Source: Alphaproteobacteria bacterium | GTDB taxonomy: Bacteria; Pseudomonadota; Alphaproteobacteria; GCA-2731375 | DNA: 22,238 bases | Reading direction: 5' to 3' | NCBI GenBank assembly: GCA_028281075.1 | Contig: JANQKO010000427.1 | Coordinates: 1 to 22,238, forward strand | In this document: piece by piece, positions 1 through 8,204 of the stretch | Numbering within the stretch: the stretch's first letter is position 1 | Layout: the number at the start of each line of letters is the position of its first letter | The notes under the pieces: generated by a model | What the model saw: the letters and a program-made list of their open reading frames with translations, nothing else | The model's database searches: none | Told to the model about the DNA's origin: nothing | Made by a program: the position numbers and the translations under genes

Positions 1-41
1 CCCGGCCACCCAATTCAGCATACGCTCGTTGGGTGGCCGGG
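1..41. repeat. Perfect 13-bp inverted repeat, possible terminator hairpin
   Basis: Bases 1-13 and 29-41 are exact reverse complements, starting CCCGGCCACCCA and ending TGGGTGGCCGGG, around a 15-base loop. The repeat may continue left of the window. It lies about 40 bases past the stop of the leftward HAD-like gene (stop at 81), so it could end that transcript. Any T-run on the minus strand would fall outside the window, so terminator function cannot be judged. Confidence 0.5.
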
Positions 42-80
42 TGGGGGAGCGGGCCGGCAACGGCATTTTCAAACGGATTC

Positions 81-761
81 TCAGTAGCCCCGTTCGGCCA
101 GCTCGACCTCGATGAAGGCCCGTGCCGTCGGCCAGTCGCCGCCGTGGAAATGGCAATCCGGTGGCGGATCGACGAGACGCGCGAGGCGTGGGTCGGCGAC
201 GAAGTGCATGCGCACGACCTCGGCCGATTCTCGGGCAACCGAGGCGATATTGTTGGGAATGTCGTCGAGAAAGAAGGCCGGCGCGGTGATGGCCGAGACG
301 ATCCGCGCCACGGCCGGCCCCTTGGCGCCGCTGTTGGCGATGACCGGAAAGTCCATGCCGTGCCGTTGCAGCGACCGCCGCCGCGCGTCGCGCTGTCCGA
401 TCGGCACGTTCGACAGGATGACGATCTGCGCCCGGGCGGCGAGGCGGGCGAGCGCCTCGGCCGCGCCCGGCACCGGAGAGAGGTGTTCGGTGCGTTCCTC
501 GAAGAAGCCGGCGAGAAGCGCCTTCACGTCCGCCGCCGGCACCGGCTCCGAGGTATCCCGGTAGCGGATGTTGCCGGTCAGCGCGAAGGACGAAAGGTCG
601 AGGAACATGGCCCGCGGCCGCGCGGCCAGGAAATCCTCGAGGGCGGCGACGAATTGCAGCACCACCTCGTCGGCGTCGGAGATGACGATCGGCCGGTCCG
701 GATCGATGTCCAGATCGGCGATCTGGCGGGCGACGTCGTCGTGCAGTTCCGTCGGCGGCAT
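81..761 (-). CDS. HAD-superfamily hydrolase-like protein
   Basis: This 226-residue protein shows the four HAD signatures in order. They are an Asp pair at D29/D31 (ISDADEVV), a motif II serine in VILSNV, a lysine in NSGAKGPAV, and an acidic pair in FFLDDIPNN. Motif I lacks the usual DxDGT threonine. That threonine position reads DADEV, so it is a divergent member and the substrate is unknown. The protein is soluble, with no signal peptide or membrane segment. The ATG at 761 lies 7 bases past the stop of the upstream DUF3572 gene. A GAGG ribosome binding site overlaps that stop, so the two genes are very likely co-transcribed and coupled. The HAD-fold call is fairly secure; a specific phosphatase name is not supported. 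Confidence 0.8.
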   Translation of the reverse strand: MPPTELHDDVARQIADLDIDPDRPIVISDADEVVLQFVAALEDFLAARPRAMFLDLSSFALTGNIRYRDTSEPVPAADVKALLAGFFEERTEHLSPVPGAAEALARLAARAQIVILSNVPIGQRDARRRSLQRHGMDFPVIANSGAKGPAVARIVSAITAPAFFLDDIPNNIASVARESAEVVRMHFVADPRLARLVDPPPDCHFHGGDWPTARAFIEVELAERGY

Positions 762-768
762 CGGGTCC

Positions 769-1041
769 TCAATCCATGGTGGCGCCGGTCAGGCACCGAT
801 AGGCGGCCGCGGGCAGCTCGGGCGCCAGGTCGCAGGCCTCGCAGAACGCGATCAGGTCCGGCTCGTTGGCCAGCAGGAAATCGAGCACGCCGGCGAGGCT
901 GTCGGGATCGCCGGCGGCGGCGCGCAGTCCGGCCGCGTCCAGGCCGCTCAGCGCCATGAATCGCGGCAGCAGTTTTTCGTCTCCGACGGTGTAGCTCAAC
1001 GCTCGTAGCGCGATTGTGAGTGCCTGTTCCGAGGTCATCAT
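769..1041 (-). CDS. DUF3572 family protein
   Basis: This is a small, mostly helical, soluble protein of 90 residues. Its pattern (EQALTIALRALSYTVGDEKLLPRFMALSGLD, then a repeated acidic helical unit ending in FCEACDL) matches my memory of the DUF3572 family. That family is small, of unknown function and found in alphaproteobacteria, often beside divK and pleD. Two in-frame ATG codons lie at 1041 and 1038; the outer one is used here. A CtrA-type box at 1049-1063 lies just upstream and could affect this gene as well as divK. The next gene, a HAD-like hydrolase, starts 7 bases after its stop. No catalytic motif is visible, so no role is proposed. Confidence 0.75.
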   Translation of the reverse strand: MMTSEQALTIALRALSYTVGDEKLLPRFMALSGLDAAGLRAAAGDPDSLAGVLDFLLANEPDLIAFCEACDLAPELPAAAYRCLTGATMD

Positions 1042-1048
1042 CGAAGAG

Positions 1049-1063
1049 TTAACCGATGTTTAA
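1049..1063. promoter_or_regulatory. CtrA-type box TTAA-N7-TTAA
   Basis: Bases 1049-1052 and 1060-1063 both read TTAA, separated by exactly seven bases (CCGATGT). This is the full consensus for the cell-cycle regulator CtrA in alphaproteobacteria. It lies in the divergent region between the DUF3572 gene (start 1041) and divK (start 1182). divK is a reported CtrA-regulon member in Caulobacter. Being AT-rich in a GC-rich genome strengthens the case. Binding is inferred. Confidence 0.6.
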
Positions 1064-1181
1064 GAAATTGCCAAAACACTATGCCCGTCCGGCGCTTGGC
1101 CTGACCTTCATGAGATGGTAAGAAGTCATGGTTACTCCGGGAATTAACCCCCCTGAAGCGAAATCCGATTATGTTGAGGGC

Positions 1182-1547
1182 ATGGCCAAGACCGTCCTGA
1201 TCGTTGAAGACAACGATCTGAACATGAAACTATTCCACGACCTTCTCGACGCGCACGGGTATCAGACCCTGCAGACGAAGGACGGGATGGAAGCGCTTGC
1301 CATTGCCCGGGAAAACCGGCCCGACCTGATCCTGATGGACATCCAGCTTCCCGAGGTATCGGGGCTGGAGGTCACGAAATGGATCAAGGAAGACGATTCT
1401 TTGAAATCGATTCCGGTCGTCGCCGTGACAGCCTTCGCCATGAAGGGCGACGAGGAAAAGATCCGGGAAGGCGGCTGCGAGGCGTATATCGCCAAGCCCA
1501 TCTCCGTCCAGCAGTTCCTCGAGACGGTCAAGCGATTCCTGGACTGA
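1182..1547 (+). CDS. divK: DivK, single-domain cell-cycle response regulator
   Basis: This is a 121-residue stand-alone receiver domain. It has the acidic pocket in VEDND, the phospho-acceptor Asp in LILMDIQLP, the switch Thr in VAVTAFA, and the conserved Lys in YIAKPIS. The sequence is close to DivK, beginning with AKTVLIVEDNDLNMKLFHD. DivK relays cell-pole kinase and phosphatase signals (DivJ, PleC) to the CckA-CtrA pathway. An in-frame ATG at 1128 would add 18 residues unlike the family. The ATG at 1182 gives the normal DivK length and has GAGGG close before it, although the spacing is tight. pleD starts 6 bases after the stop, so the two form an operon. The upstream CtrA-type box suggests feedback control by the pathway DivK regulates. 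Confidence 0.93.
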   Translation: MAKTVLIVEDNDLNMKLFHDLLDAHGYQTLQTKDGMEALAIARENRPDLILMDIQLPEVSGLEVTKWIKEDDSLKSIPVVAVTAFAMKGDEEKIREGGCEAYIAKPISVQQFLETVKRFLD

Positions 1548-1553
1548 GGGTCG

Positions 1554-2960
<1,407 letters not shown>

Positions 2961-2975
2961 CGGGAATCGTTAACG

Positions 2976-3001
2976 AAAAAGGCCGCGTCGCGAACGCGGC
3001 C
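2976..3001 (-). terminator. Intrinsic terminator of rpmG
   Basis: On the minus strand a 7-bp stem (GGCCGCG with CGCGGCC) encloses a 7-base loop and is followed by five T (the A-run at 2976-2980 on the plus strand). It starts 24 bases past the rpmG stop codon. The T-run exists only on the minus side. pleD on the other strand ends 15 bases away and may share the hairpin as a weak stop. Confidence 0.8.
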
Positions 3002-3024
3002 TCCGCTACCGGCTCGGCGGCCGG

Positions 3025-3192
3025 CTACTTGATCTTGGTTTCCTTGAACTCGACATGCTTGCGGGCGACCGGATCGTATTTCCGCATGGTGATTTTCTCG
3101 GTCTGCTTCCGCGGGTTCTTCTTGGTCACGTAGAAATAGCCCGTGTCCGCGGTGCTCTCGAGCTTGATCTTGATGGTTGCCGGCTTGGCCAT
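3025..3192 (-). CDS. rpmG: 50S ribosomal protein L33
   Basis: This 55-residue ORF encodes L33 of the large ribosomal subunit. It begins MAKPATIKIKLEST and contains the typical segment GYFYVTKKNPRKQTEK and an HVEFKETKIK end. It has no cysteine, so it is the zinc-independent form without the CxxC pairs. The ATG at 3192 has GGGAG about 9 bases before it. The gene has its own promoter (3223-3250) and intrinsic terminator (2976-3001), so it looks monocistronic, which suits a highly expressed ribosomal gene. Position next to pleD is common in alphaproteobacteria, as I recall. Confidence 0.95.
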   Translation of the reverse strand: MAKPATIKIKLESTADTGYFYVTKKNPRKQTEKITMRKYDPVARKHVEFKETKIK

Positions 3193-3222
3193 GGGACAAA
3201 CTCCCGTCTGCTGTCTGCCGCC

Positions 3223-3250
3223 AACATACCCGGCGGCGGCGGCAAGTCAA
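3223..3250 (-). promoter_or_regulatory. Sigma-70-type promoter of rpmG
   Basis: Read on the minus strand, TTGACT (3250-3245) and TATGTT (3228-3223) are separated by 16 bases. Both are near-consensus -35 and -10 hexamers. Transcription would begin some 25 bases before the rpmG ATG, leaving room for the GGGAG ribosome binding site. Confidence 0.65.
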
Positions 3251-3251
3251 T

Positions 3252-3308
3252 GTCATCCGGCACCCGGCATCGGACCCGGAACGGATCCGGTCCGGGCCGG
3301 TGGCCCGG
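3252..3308 (-). repeat. GC-rich palindromic block after the first Nudix gene
   Basis: A perfect 7-bp hairpin (CCGGGCC, loop GGT, GGCCCGG) at 3292-3308 abuts the stop codon of the Nudix gene ending at 3309. A second inverted pair (CGGACC and GGTCCG on the minus strand) overlaps it further downstream. There is no T-run, so this is not a standard intrinsic terminator. It could still slow polymerase or protect the 3' end before the rpmG promoter. Confidence 0.4.
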
Positions 3309-3956
3309 TCACTCGTACCGCACCCTGGCGACGCCGCGCAGATAACTGAACAGCGGGACGCCGGGGGGCTGCCAACCCTCGCGGCGGCGGACGATTTCCC
3401 GGATCACGAACTCGGTGACGTCGATCAGGTCGAGACGCAGGGCCTCCGACAGCCGGAACCAGGCCAGGTCCAGCAGCTCGCCGTTGCCGCCGAGCGCGCC
3501 GTCGTCCCGCCCGGCCTCGGCCAGGAAGAAACGCGCATGGAAGCGGATCGGGCTTTCCGGCGGGGTGATCGCGCGGGCGATGTAGTCGAGCCGATCGAGC
3601 GCCGGCCTGAGCGCGCCGTCTTCGATTCGGCCGAGCGCCAGGCCGGTCTCCTCGTGGGTTTCGCGGACGGCGGCGGTGGCGAGCGCCCGGGCCCGCGTCG
3701 GCGACCATTTGCGCGTCAGCTTGGCGGCGACGTCGGCGCGCAGGTCGCTAGCGTGTGGCGCGCCGGCGTCGGCCCTGTCGAGCCGGCCGCCGGGAAAGAC
3801 GAAACAGTTCGGCATGAAGCGGTGGCGCGGCTCGCGGCGGCCCAGCAGCACTTCCGGATCGGGCCCCCGCCCGCGCAGCAGGACCAGGCTGGCCGCGTCG
3901 CGCGGCCGGACCGGCGCGCCGGTCCGCTTGCCATCGGACGCCGGCGACCTATTCAT
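3309..3956 (-). CDS. Nudix hydrolase (downstream copy of a tandem pair)
   Basis: This 215-residue protein has a divergent Nudix motif. FVFPGGRLD (about 52-60) is followed by a roughly 35-residue insertion and then RETHEETGL (98-106), which carries the metal-binding glutamates. Only the REx2-3EE half of the classical Nudix box is well kept. This layout resembles the NUDT8/NUDT19-like side of the superfamily. The likely reaction is hydrolysis of a nucleoside-diphosphate-linked compound or CoA derivative, but the substrate cannot be read. It shares long blocks with the next gene upstream, including FPGGR, RET.EETGL, LD.LDYI.RAITPP and GELL, so the pair arose by duplication. Its ATG overlaps the upstream gene's stop by 8 bases (ATGAATAG), which suggests translational coupling. 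Confidence 0.85.
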   Translation of the reverse strand: MNRSPASDGKRTGAPVRPRDAASLVLLRGRGPDPEVLLGRREPRHRFMPNCFVFPGGRLDRADAGAPHASDLRADVAAKLTRKWSPTRARALATAAVRETHEETGLALGRIEDGALRPALDRLDYIARAITPPESPIRFHARFFLAEAGRDDGALGGNGELLDLAWFRLSEALRLDLIDVTEFVIREIVRRREGWQPPGVPLFSYLRGVARVRYE

Positions 3957-4641
3957 GGCTCATGACGTGCTTGCCGTATTCGTAGCGGTAGAATGGCACC
4001 TTGCCGCGCCGCTTGCCGCTCTCGCGCACGGCCGTCAGCGCTTCCAGGTTTTCGAGCACGTATTTCGTGATGTTCGGCAGCGGCAGGTCCATGGCTTTCT
4101 TGACCGGAATCCAATCGAGGTGCAGCAGCTCGCCGCTGCCGTCGATCCTGCCTTCCATGCGCTCGCCATCGGCGGCGAAGAACCGTGCGTTGAAGCGCCT
4201 CGGCCTGTAGGGTGGCGTGATGGCGCGGCAGATATAGTCGAGGCCGTCGAGCGCCGGCGCGTAACCGGCGTCGTAGAACGCCCGCCAAGGGCCCGACGTG
4301 CGCGGCGAGGCGCCGTTCAGGGGCTTGCCCAGGATCAGGCCGGTCTCCTCGAAGGTCTCGCGGATCGCCGCGAGGGCGAGGGCTTGTGCCTTGCCGGGGC
4401 TGGCTGATTTCTGCAGGTGCCTGGCGACCACGTCGCGCAGTTGCGTCGCCGGCCTGGCATAGTGATCGGCCCGGTCGACCCGGCCGCCGGGAAAGACATA
4501 GCGGTCTGGCATGAAGACATGGCCGGAATGGCGCTGGCCCATCAGGACGCAGAGCTTGCCGCGCAGGCGGCGGGTGAGCACGAGCGTAGCCGCGTCACGC
4601 GGCCGCAAGGCACGCTTACGTTCGTTCGGTTTGTCGGACAT
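3949..4641 (-). CDS. Nudix hydrolase (upstream copy of a tandem pair)
   Basis: This 230-residue protein is paralogous to the gene that overlaps its 3' end. It contains YVFPGGRVDRAD (about 48-59) and the catalytic RETFEETGL (94-102), separated by an insertion as in its partner. The C-terminal half keeps LDGLDYICRAITPP, RFNARFF and GELLHLDW. The frame stays open upstream to 4833. The ATG at 4641 was chosen because MSDKPNERKRALRPRDAATLVL aligns with the start of the partner (VRPRDAASLVL), and the upstream part is low-complexity Arg/Ala. A nucleotide or CoA-type diphosphate substrate is likely, identity unknown. The gene probably heads a two-gene unit, though no convincing promoter was seen in the short gap before it. 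Confidence 0.85.
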   Translation of the reverse strand: MSDKPNERKRALRPRDAATLVLTRRLRGKLCVLMGQRHSGHVFMPDRYVFPGGRVDRADHYARPATQLRDVVARHLQKSASPGKAQALALAAIRETFEETGLILGKPLNGASPRTSGPWRAFYDAGYAPALDGLDYICRAITPPYRPRRFNARFFAADGERMEGRIDGSGELLHLDWIPVKKAMDLPLPNITKYVLENLEALTAVRESGKRRGKVPFYRYEYGKHVMSHE

Positions 4642-4718
4642 GACCGCAGAATCGATAGACGATACGCGATCAAAGATGCACGGGCCCGCGGCGTCTGTCC
4701 AGGGGCCGGCGGCGCGGA

Positions 4719-5138
4719 TCAGTCGTCGTCGCCGCCGAAGCCGTGCATGCGCTGCGACCACTGCAGGCCGACCAGCGCGCCCTTGACCCGCGGCAGGAAG
4801 AAGAAGGTCAGCGCCAGCGTCACCGGCAGCCACACGGCCGCGTGGACCCAGTTCGACGGCGCGTAGGCCCGCTCCAGCAGCAGGACCAGCGGGATGACGA
4901 TATGGCCGACGATGAAAATGGTGAAATAGGGTGGCGCGTCGTCGGCCCGGTGGTGATGCAGTTCCTGGGCGCAGGCGCCGCAGGCATGGTTAACCTTCAG
5001 GAACCGATCGAAGATCCGGCCGCGCCCGCAGTTCGGGCAGCGCAGGCGAAACCCGCGCGACAGGGCGGCGAACAACGGCCGGTGCTCGGTATCGCCACCG
5101 AAATAGCGCGGCTCGCACGATGGCGAACGATCGGTCAT
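4719..5138 (-). CDS. DUF983 family zinc-ribbon membrane protein
   Basis: This 139-residue protein matches DUF983. A cytoplasmic zinc ribbon is formed by CPNC (34-37) and CGAC (53-56), followed by HHHRADDAPPYF. Two hydrophobic segments follow (about 71-90, FTIFIVGHIVIPLVLLL, and about 98-115, AVWLPVTLALTFFFL), and the tail is basic then acidic. The ATG at 5138 is preferred over an upstream in-frame start at 5300 because homologous features begin only after MTDRSPSC and the extension is Arg/Pro-rich. The family has no firm function. In alphaproteobacteria it is often found between rnr and Nudix or rpmG genes, as here, although in this window a rightward HAD gene has come between it and rnr. Confidence 0.85.
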   Translation of the reverse strand: MTDRSPSCEPRYFGGDTEHRPLFAALSRGFRLRCPNCGRGRIFDRFLKVNHACGACAQELHHHRADDAPPYFTIFIVGHIVIPLVLLLERAYAPSNWVHAAVWLPVTLALTFFFLPRVKGALVGLQWSQRMHGFGGDDD

Positions 5139-5268
5139 GGATGGCCCCTGAATGTGACGATCGCTAGCATGTGGGCGTGCACGGTATTCGGCAAGGTCCC
5201 GGTGTCGCGGCAAACTGCCGCATGCCGGCGGTCGTGAACGGCCGGCGGCGGGTGTATCCTGAAGCGCC

Positions 5269-5970
5269 ATGAACCTCGCCATCTTCGATATCGACGGCAC
5301 GCTGGTCAGAAGCGACGCGCATGAGGATCGCCTGTACTGGCAGGCACTGGAGACCGTGCTCGGCGTTGAGCGCGAGACCTTCGACTGGACCAGCTTTCGT
5401 CATGTGACCGACAACGCCATCGCGCATGACGTATTCCGGCGCCAGAACGGGACGGCGCCGTCGGCCGACGCTCTCGCCGCCACCGAACGGCATTTCGCCG
5501 AGATCTGGCGGGAAGCGCTGGCCGGTATGCCGGCGCACGAGGTCGAGGTGCCTGGGGCCGGTACCTGGGTGCGGGAACTGATGGCGCATGAGGGCTGGCG
5601 GGTCGCGATCGCCACCGGCGGCTGGCGGCGATCGGCGACGGCAAAGCTGACGGCGGCCGGCATCGATGCGACGGTACTGCCCATGGCTTGCGCCAACGAC
5701 GCGCTGTCGCGCGAGGAGATCGTGACGATCGCGCGGCGGCGGGCGGAGGACACGCACGGCGTCGATGGTTTCGAGCGGGTGGTCTATGTGGGTGACGGCG
5801 TCTGGGACGTGCGCGCGTGCGCCAGCTTGGAGATGCCGCTGGTCGGCATGGCCGTCACGGCCGAGGTCCGGGCGCGGCTGACAGCGTTGGGCGTCAGCCA
5901 CGTGCTTGACGACTATCGGGATGCCGCAGCGGTGCTGGTGGCCCTGGAGACCGCCGACGTACCGGGCTAA
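5269..5970 (+). CDS. HAD-family phosphatase, phosphoglycolate phosphatase-like
   Basis: This 233-residue protein is a clear HAD hydrolase with a helical cap domain. Motif I is FDIDGTLV with nucleophile D7, acid D9 and T11. Motif II is the Thr in AIATGGW, and motif IV is YVGDGVWDVRA with the metal-binding Asp residues. The cap lies at about 18-90. It resembles the Gph/PGMB-type subfamily, but the substrate is not predictable. It runs opposite to its neighbours. Its stop codon (5968-5970) overlaps the rnr stop codon on the other strand (5967-5969), so the two transcripts must meet tail to tail. The GTATCCTGAAGCGCC leader has no strong ribosome binding site. The reversed orientation suggests later insertion into a conserved block. 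Confidence 0.9.
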   Translation: MNLAIFDIDGTLVRSDAHEDRLYWQALETVLGVERETFDWTSFRHVTDNAIAHDVFRRQNGTAPSADALAATERHFAEIWREALAGMPAHEVEVPGAGTWVRELMAHEGWRVAIATGGWRRSATAKLTAAGIDATVLPMACANDALSREEIVTIARRRAEDTHGVDGFERVVYVGDGVWDVRACASLEMPLVGMAVTAEVRARLTALGVSHVLDDYRDAAAVLVALETADVPG

Positions 5971-8201
5971 CGCCTGCGGCCGCGTTTCGCCGGGCGCCGG
6001 CCGGCTCTCTGTACCGTCTTGCGGCCGGATCGTCGCGGCGTCCCCAGCGGTTGCGGCGGCGTCAGCATTTCGAAGATCAGGCCGCCGGTAACGGGTGTCG
6101 CCTCCAGCAGCCGCACATCGACCTTGTCGCCGAGACGGTAGCCGTCGCCGGACTGCTCGCCCGTCAGCGTCTTCCGCTCCTCGTCATGGATGTAGTAGTC
6201 GGGCCCGAGCGTGCTGATCGGCACCAGGCCGTCGGCGCCGGTCTCGTCCAGCGAAACGAACAGGCCCGCCCGGGTGACGCCGCCGACGCGGCCCGTGAAG
6301 GTGGCGCCGACCCGGCCGGCCATGAAGGCGGCGACGAAGCGGTCGACGGCGTCGCGCTCGGCCTCCATGGCCCGGCGCTCGGCGTTGGAGATCTGCTCGG
6401 CGATGGCGGCGAAATCCGCCGCCTCGGCTTCGCTCAGACCGCCGGCGCCAAGACGCAGGCCGGCGATCAGCGCCCGGTGCACCAGCAGGTCGGCGTAGCG
6501 CCGGATCGGCGAGGTGAAATGGGCATAGCGCCTGAGCGCCAGGCCGAAATGGCCGATATTGGCGGGATCGTAGGCCGCCTGCATCTGGCTGCGCAGGATC
6601 GCCAGGCTGGCGGTCTCCAGGTGCGGCGTGTCCCGGGCCTTGAGCAGCACGCGGTTGAACAGCGCCGGCCGGACCACCTCGCCCAGGGTCACGGCGAAGC
6701 CGATCGAGTGCAGGAAGTCCTTCAGCGCCCGGACTTTCTCGCGGTCCGGCTCGGCGTGGATCCGGTACATGCAGGGCTGCTTGACCTGCTCCAGGGTTTC
6801 CGCCGCGCAAACATTGGCGGCGATCATGAAGTCCTCGATCAGGCGATGGCTGTCGAGCCGCTCGCGCCGCCGGATCGCCGCGACATTGCCGTCGTCGTCC
6901 AGGATCACCTGGCGTTCGGGCAGGTCGAGCGCCAGCGGCTGACGCTTGTCGCGGGCCTTGGCGATGGCGGCATAGGCGCCGTAAAGGGGGGCGATGACGT
7001 CGTCCAGCAGCGGCGCGGTCTTGTCGTCGGGCGCGCCGTCGCGGGCGGCCTGGACCTGGCCGTAGGTCAGGCGGCCGGCCGAGCGGATCAGCGCGCGCAT
7101 GAATTCGTGGCGCTGTTTGTGGCCGTTGCGGTCGAACCACATGGCGACGGCCAGCACGGCCCGGTCCTCGCCCTCGCGCAGCGAGCAGAGATCGTTCGAC
7201 AGTTCCTCCGGCAGCATGGGCACGACGCGGTCCGGGAAATAGACCGAATTGCCGCGGGCGCGGGCGGCGCGGTCCAGCGCGCTGTCGGGCCGGACGTAAT
7301 GGGCGACGTCGGCGATGGCGACGATGACCTTCCAGCCGCCCTTGTTGCCGGGACTTTCGTCGGGCGCGGCCCAGACGGCGTCGTCGAAGTCGCGGGCGTT
7401 CGCGCCGTCGATGGTGAGCAGCGGCAGGTCGCGCAGGTCGGCGCGTTTGCCGAGCGTCACTGGCTTCGCCTTCCTGGCCTCGGCCAGCGCGGCTTCCGAA
7501 AACGAGATCGGCAGGCCGCTGGCGTGGATCGCGATCAGGCTGCGGCTGCGGTGGTCGCCGAGCTGGCCCAGCCGCTCGACGACGCGGGCCTCGCGCAGGC
7601 CGAGCCGCTGGCCCGGCAGCACGTCGGCCAGCACCAGTTCGCCGTTGGCGGCGCCGTTGCGGTGCGACTGGGCGACGACGTAGTCGTGCTTCTGGCGCCG
7701 GTCGACCGGCTGAACGCGGAATTCCCGGCCGACCTGCATGAACTGGCCCAGCACCTGCCGGGCGGACGCCGGCAGGCGGCGGATCGTCTTCGCCGTGTAG
7801 CCGTCGCCGGCCTTGCTGAGGCGCGCGAGCACGCGGTCGCCCTTGCCGAGCGCCGGACCGCGCAGCTTCTTGTCCACGCGCAGCCGGATCGGCGGTGGCT
7901 TGTCGTCGGAGTCCCAGACCGCCGGCCTGGCCAGCAGGTCGCCGTCGTCCGTGTCGACGGCGGTGATTTCGATCACCGCGACCGGCGGCAGGCGGCCGGC
8001 CGTCATCAGGCGCCGGCGCCGGCCGCGCTCGATCAGGCCCTCGTCGGCCATCTCGCGCAGCATGGCCTTCAACTCGATGCGCTGGTCCGCGCCGATCTGA
8101 AAGGCGCGCGCGATCTCGCGCTTGCCGACCCGGCTGGGGCTGTTGTTGATGAACTCGAGAAGCTCGGACTTGCTGGGCAGCTTGGCGGCGCGCCGGGCCA
8201 C
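5967..8201 (-). CDS. rnr: Ribonuclease R (3'-5' exoribonuclease)
   Basis: RNase R degrades structured RNA processively from the 3' end, including mRNA and rRNA fragments. The 744-residue protein has an N-terminal winged helix (about 1-70, with KREIARAFQIG), cold-shock-like RNA-binding domains, the RNB catalytic domain (about 240-570), an S1 domain (about 630-715, with GRVGGVTRAGLFVSL) and a basic tail. The four metal ligands fall at D265, D271, D273 and D274 in DGANARDFDD, with the same spacing as E. coli D272/D278/D280/D281. The start is GTG at 8201, only 3 bases past the topA stop, so it is translationally linked to topA. The length and domain order are normal for the family. Confidence 0.96.
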   Translation of the reverse strand: MARRAAKLPSKSELLEFINNSPSRVGKREIARAFQIGADQRIELKAMLREMADEGLIERGRRRRLMTAGRLPPVAVIEITAVDTDDGDLLARPAVWDSDDKPPPIRLRVDKKLRGPALGKGDRVLARLSKAGDGYTAKTIRRLPASARQVLGQFMQVGREFRVQPVDRRQKHDYVVAQSHRNGAANGELVLADVLPGQRLGLREARVVERLGQLGDHRSRSLIAIHASGLPISFSEAALAEARKAKPVTLGKRADLRDLPLLTIDGANARDFDDAVWAAPDESPGNKGGWKVIVAIADVAHYVRPDSALDRAARARGNSVYFPDRVVPMLPEELSNDLCSLREGEDRAVLAVAMWFDRNGHKQRHEFMRALIRSAGRLTYGQVQAARDGAPDDKTAPLLDDVIAPLYGAYAAIAKARDKRQPLALDLPERQVILDDDGNVAAIRRRERLDSHRLIEDFMIAANVCAAETLEQVKQPCMYRIHAEPDREKVRALKDFLHSIGFAVTLGEVVRPALFNRVLLKARDTPHLETASLAILRSQMQAAYDPANIGHFGLALRRYAHFTSPIRRYADLLVHRALIAGLRLGAGGLSEAEAADFAAIAEQISNAERRAMEAERDAVDRFVAAFMAGRVGATFTGRVGGVTRAGLFVSLDETGADGLVPISTLGPDYYIHDEERKTLTGEQSGDGYRLGDKVDVRLLEATPVTGGLIFEMLTPPQPLGTPRRSGRKTVQRAGRRPAKRGRRR

Positions 8202-8204
8202 GGA

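Noticed and set aside
5160..5200. Possible -35 TTGCCG for the DUF983 gene
   Set aside because: No acceptable -10 hexamer lies at a usual distance (CATGCT at 17 bases is poor).
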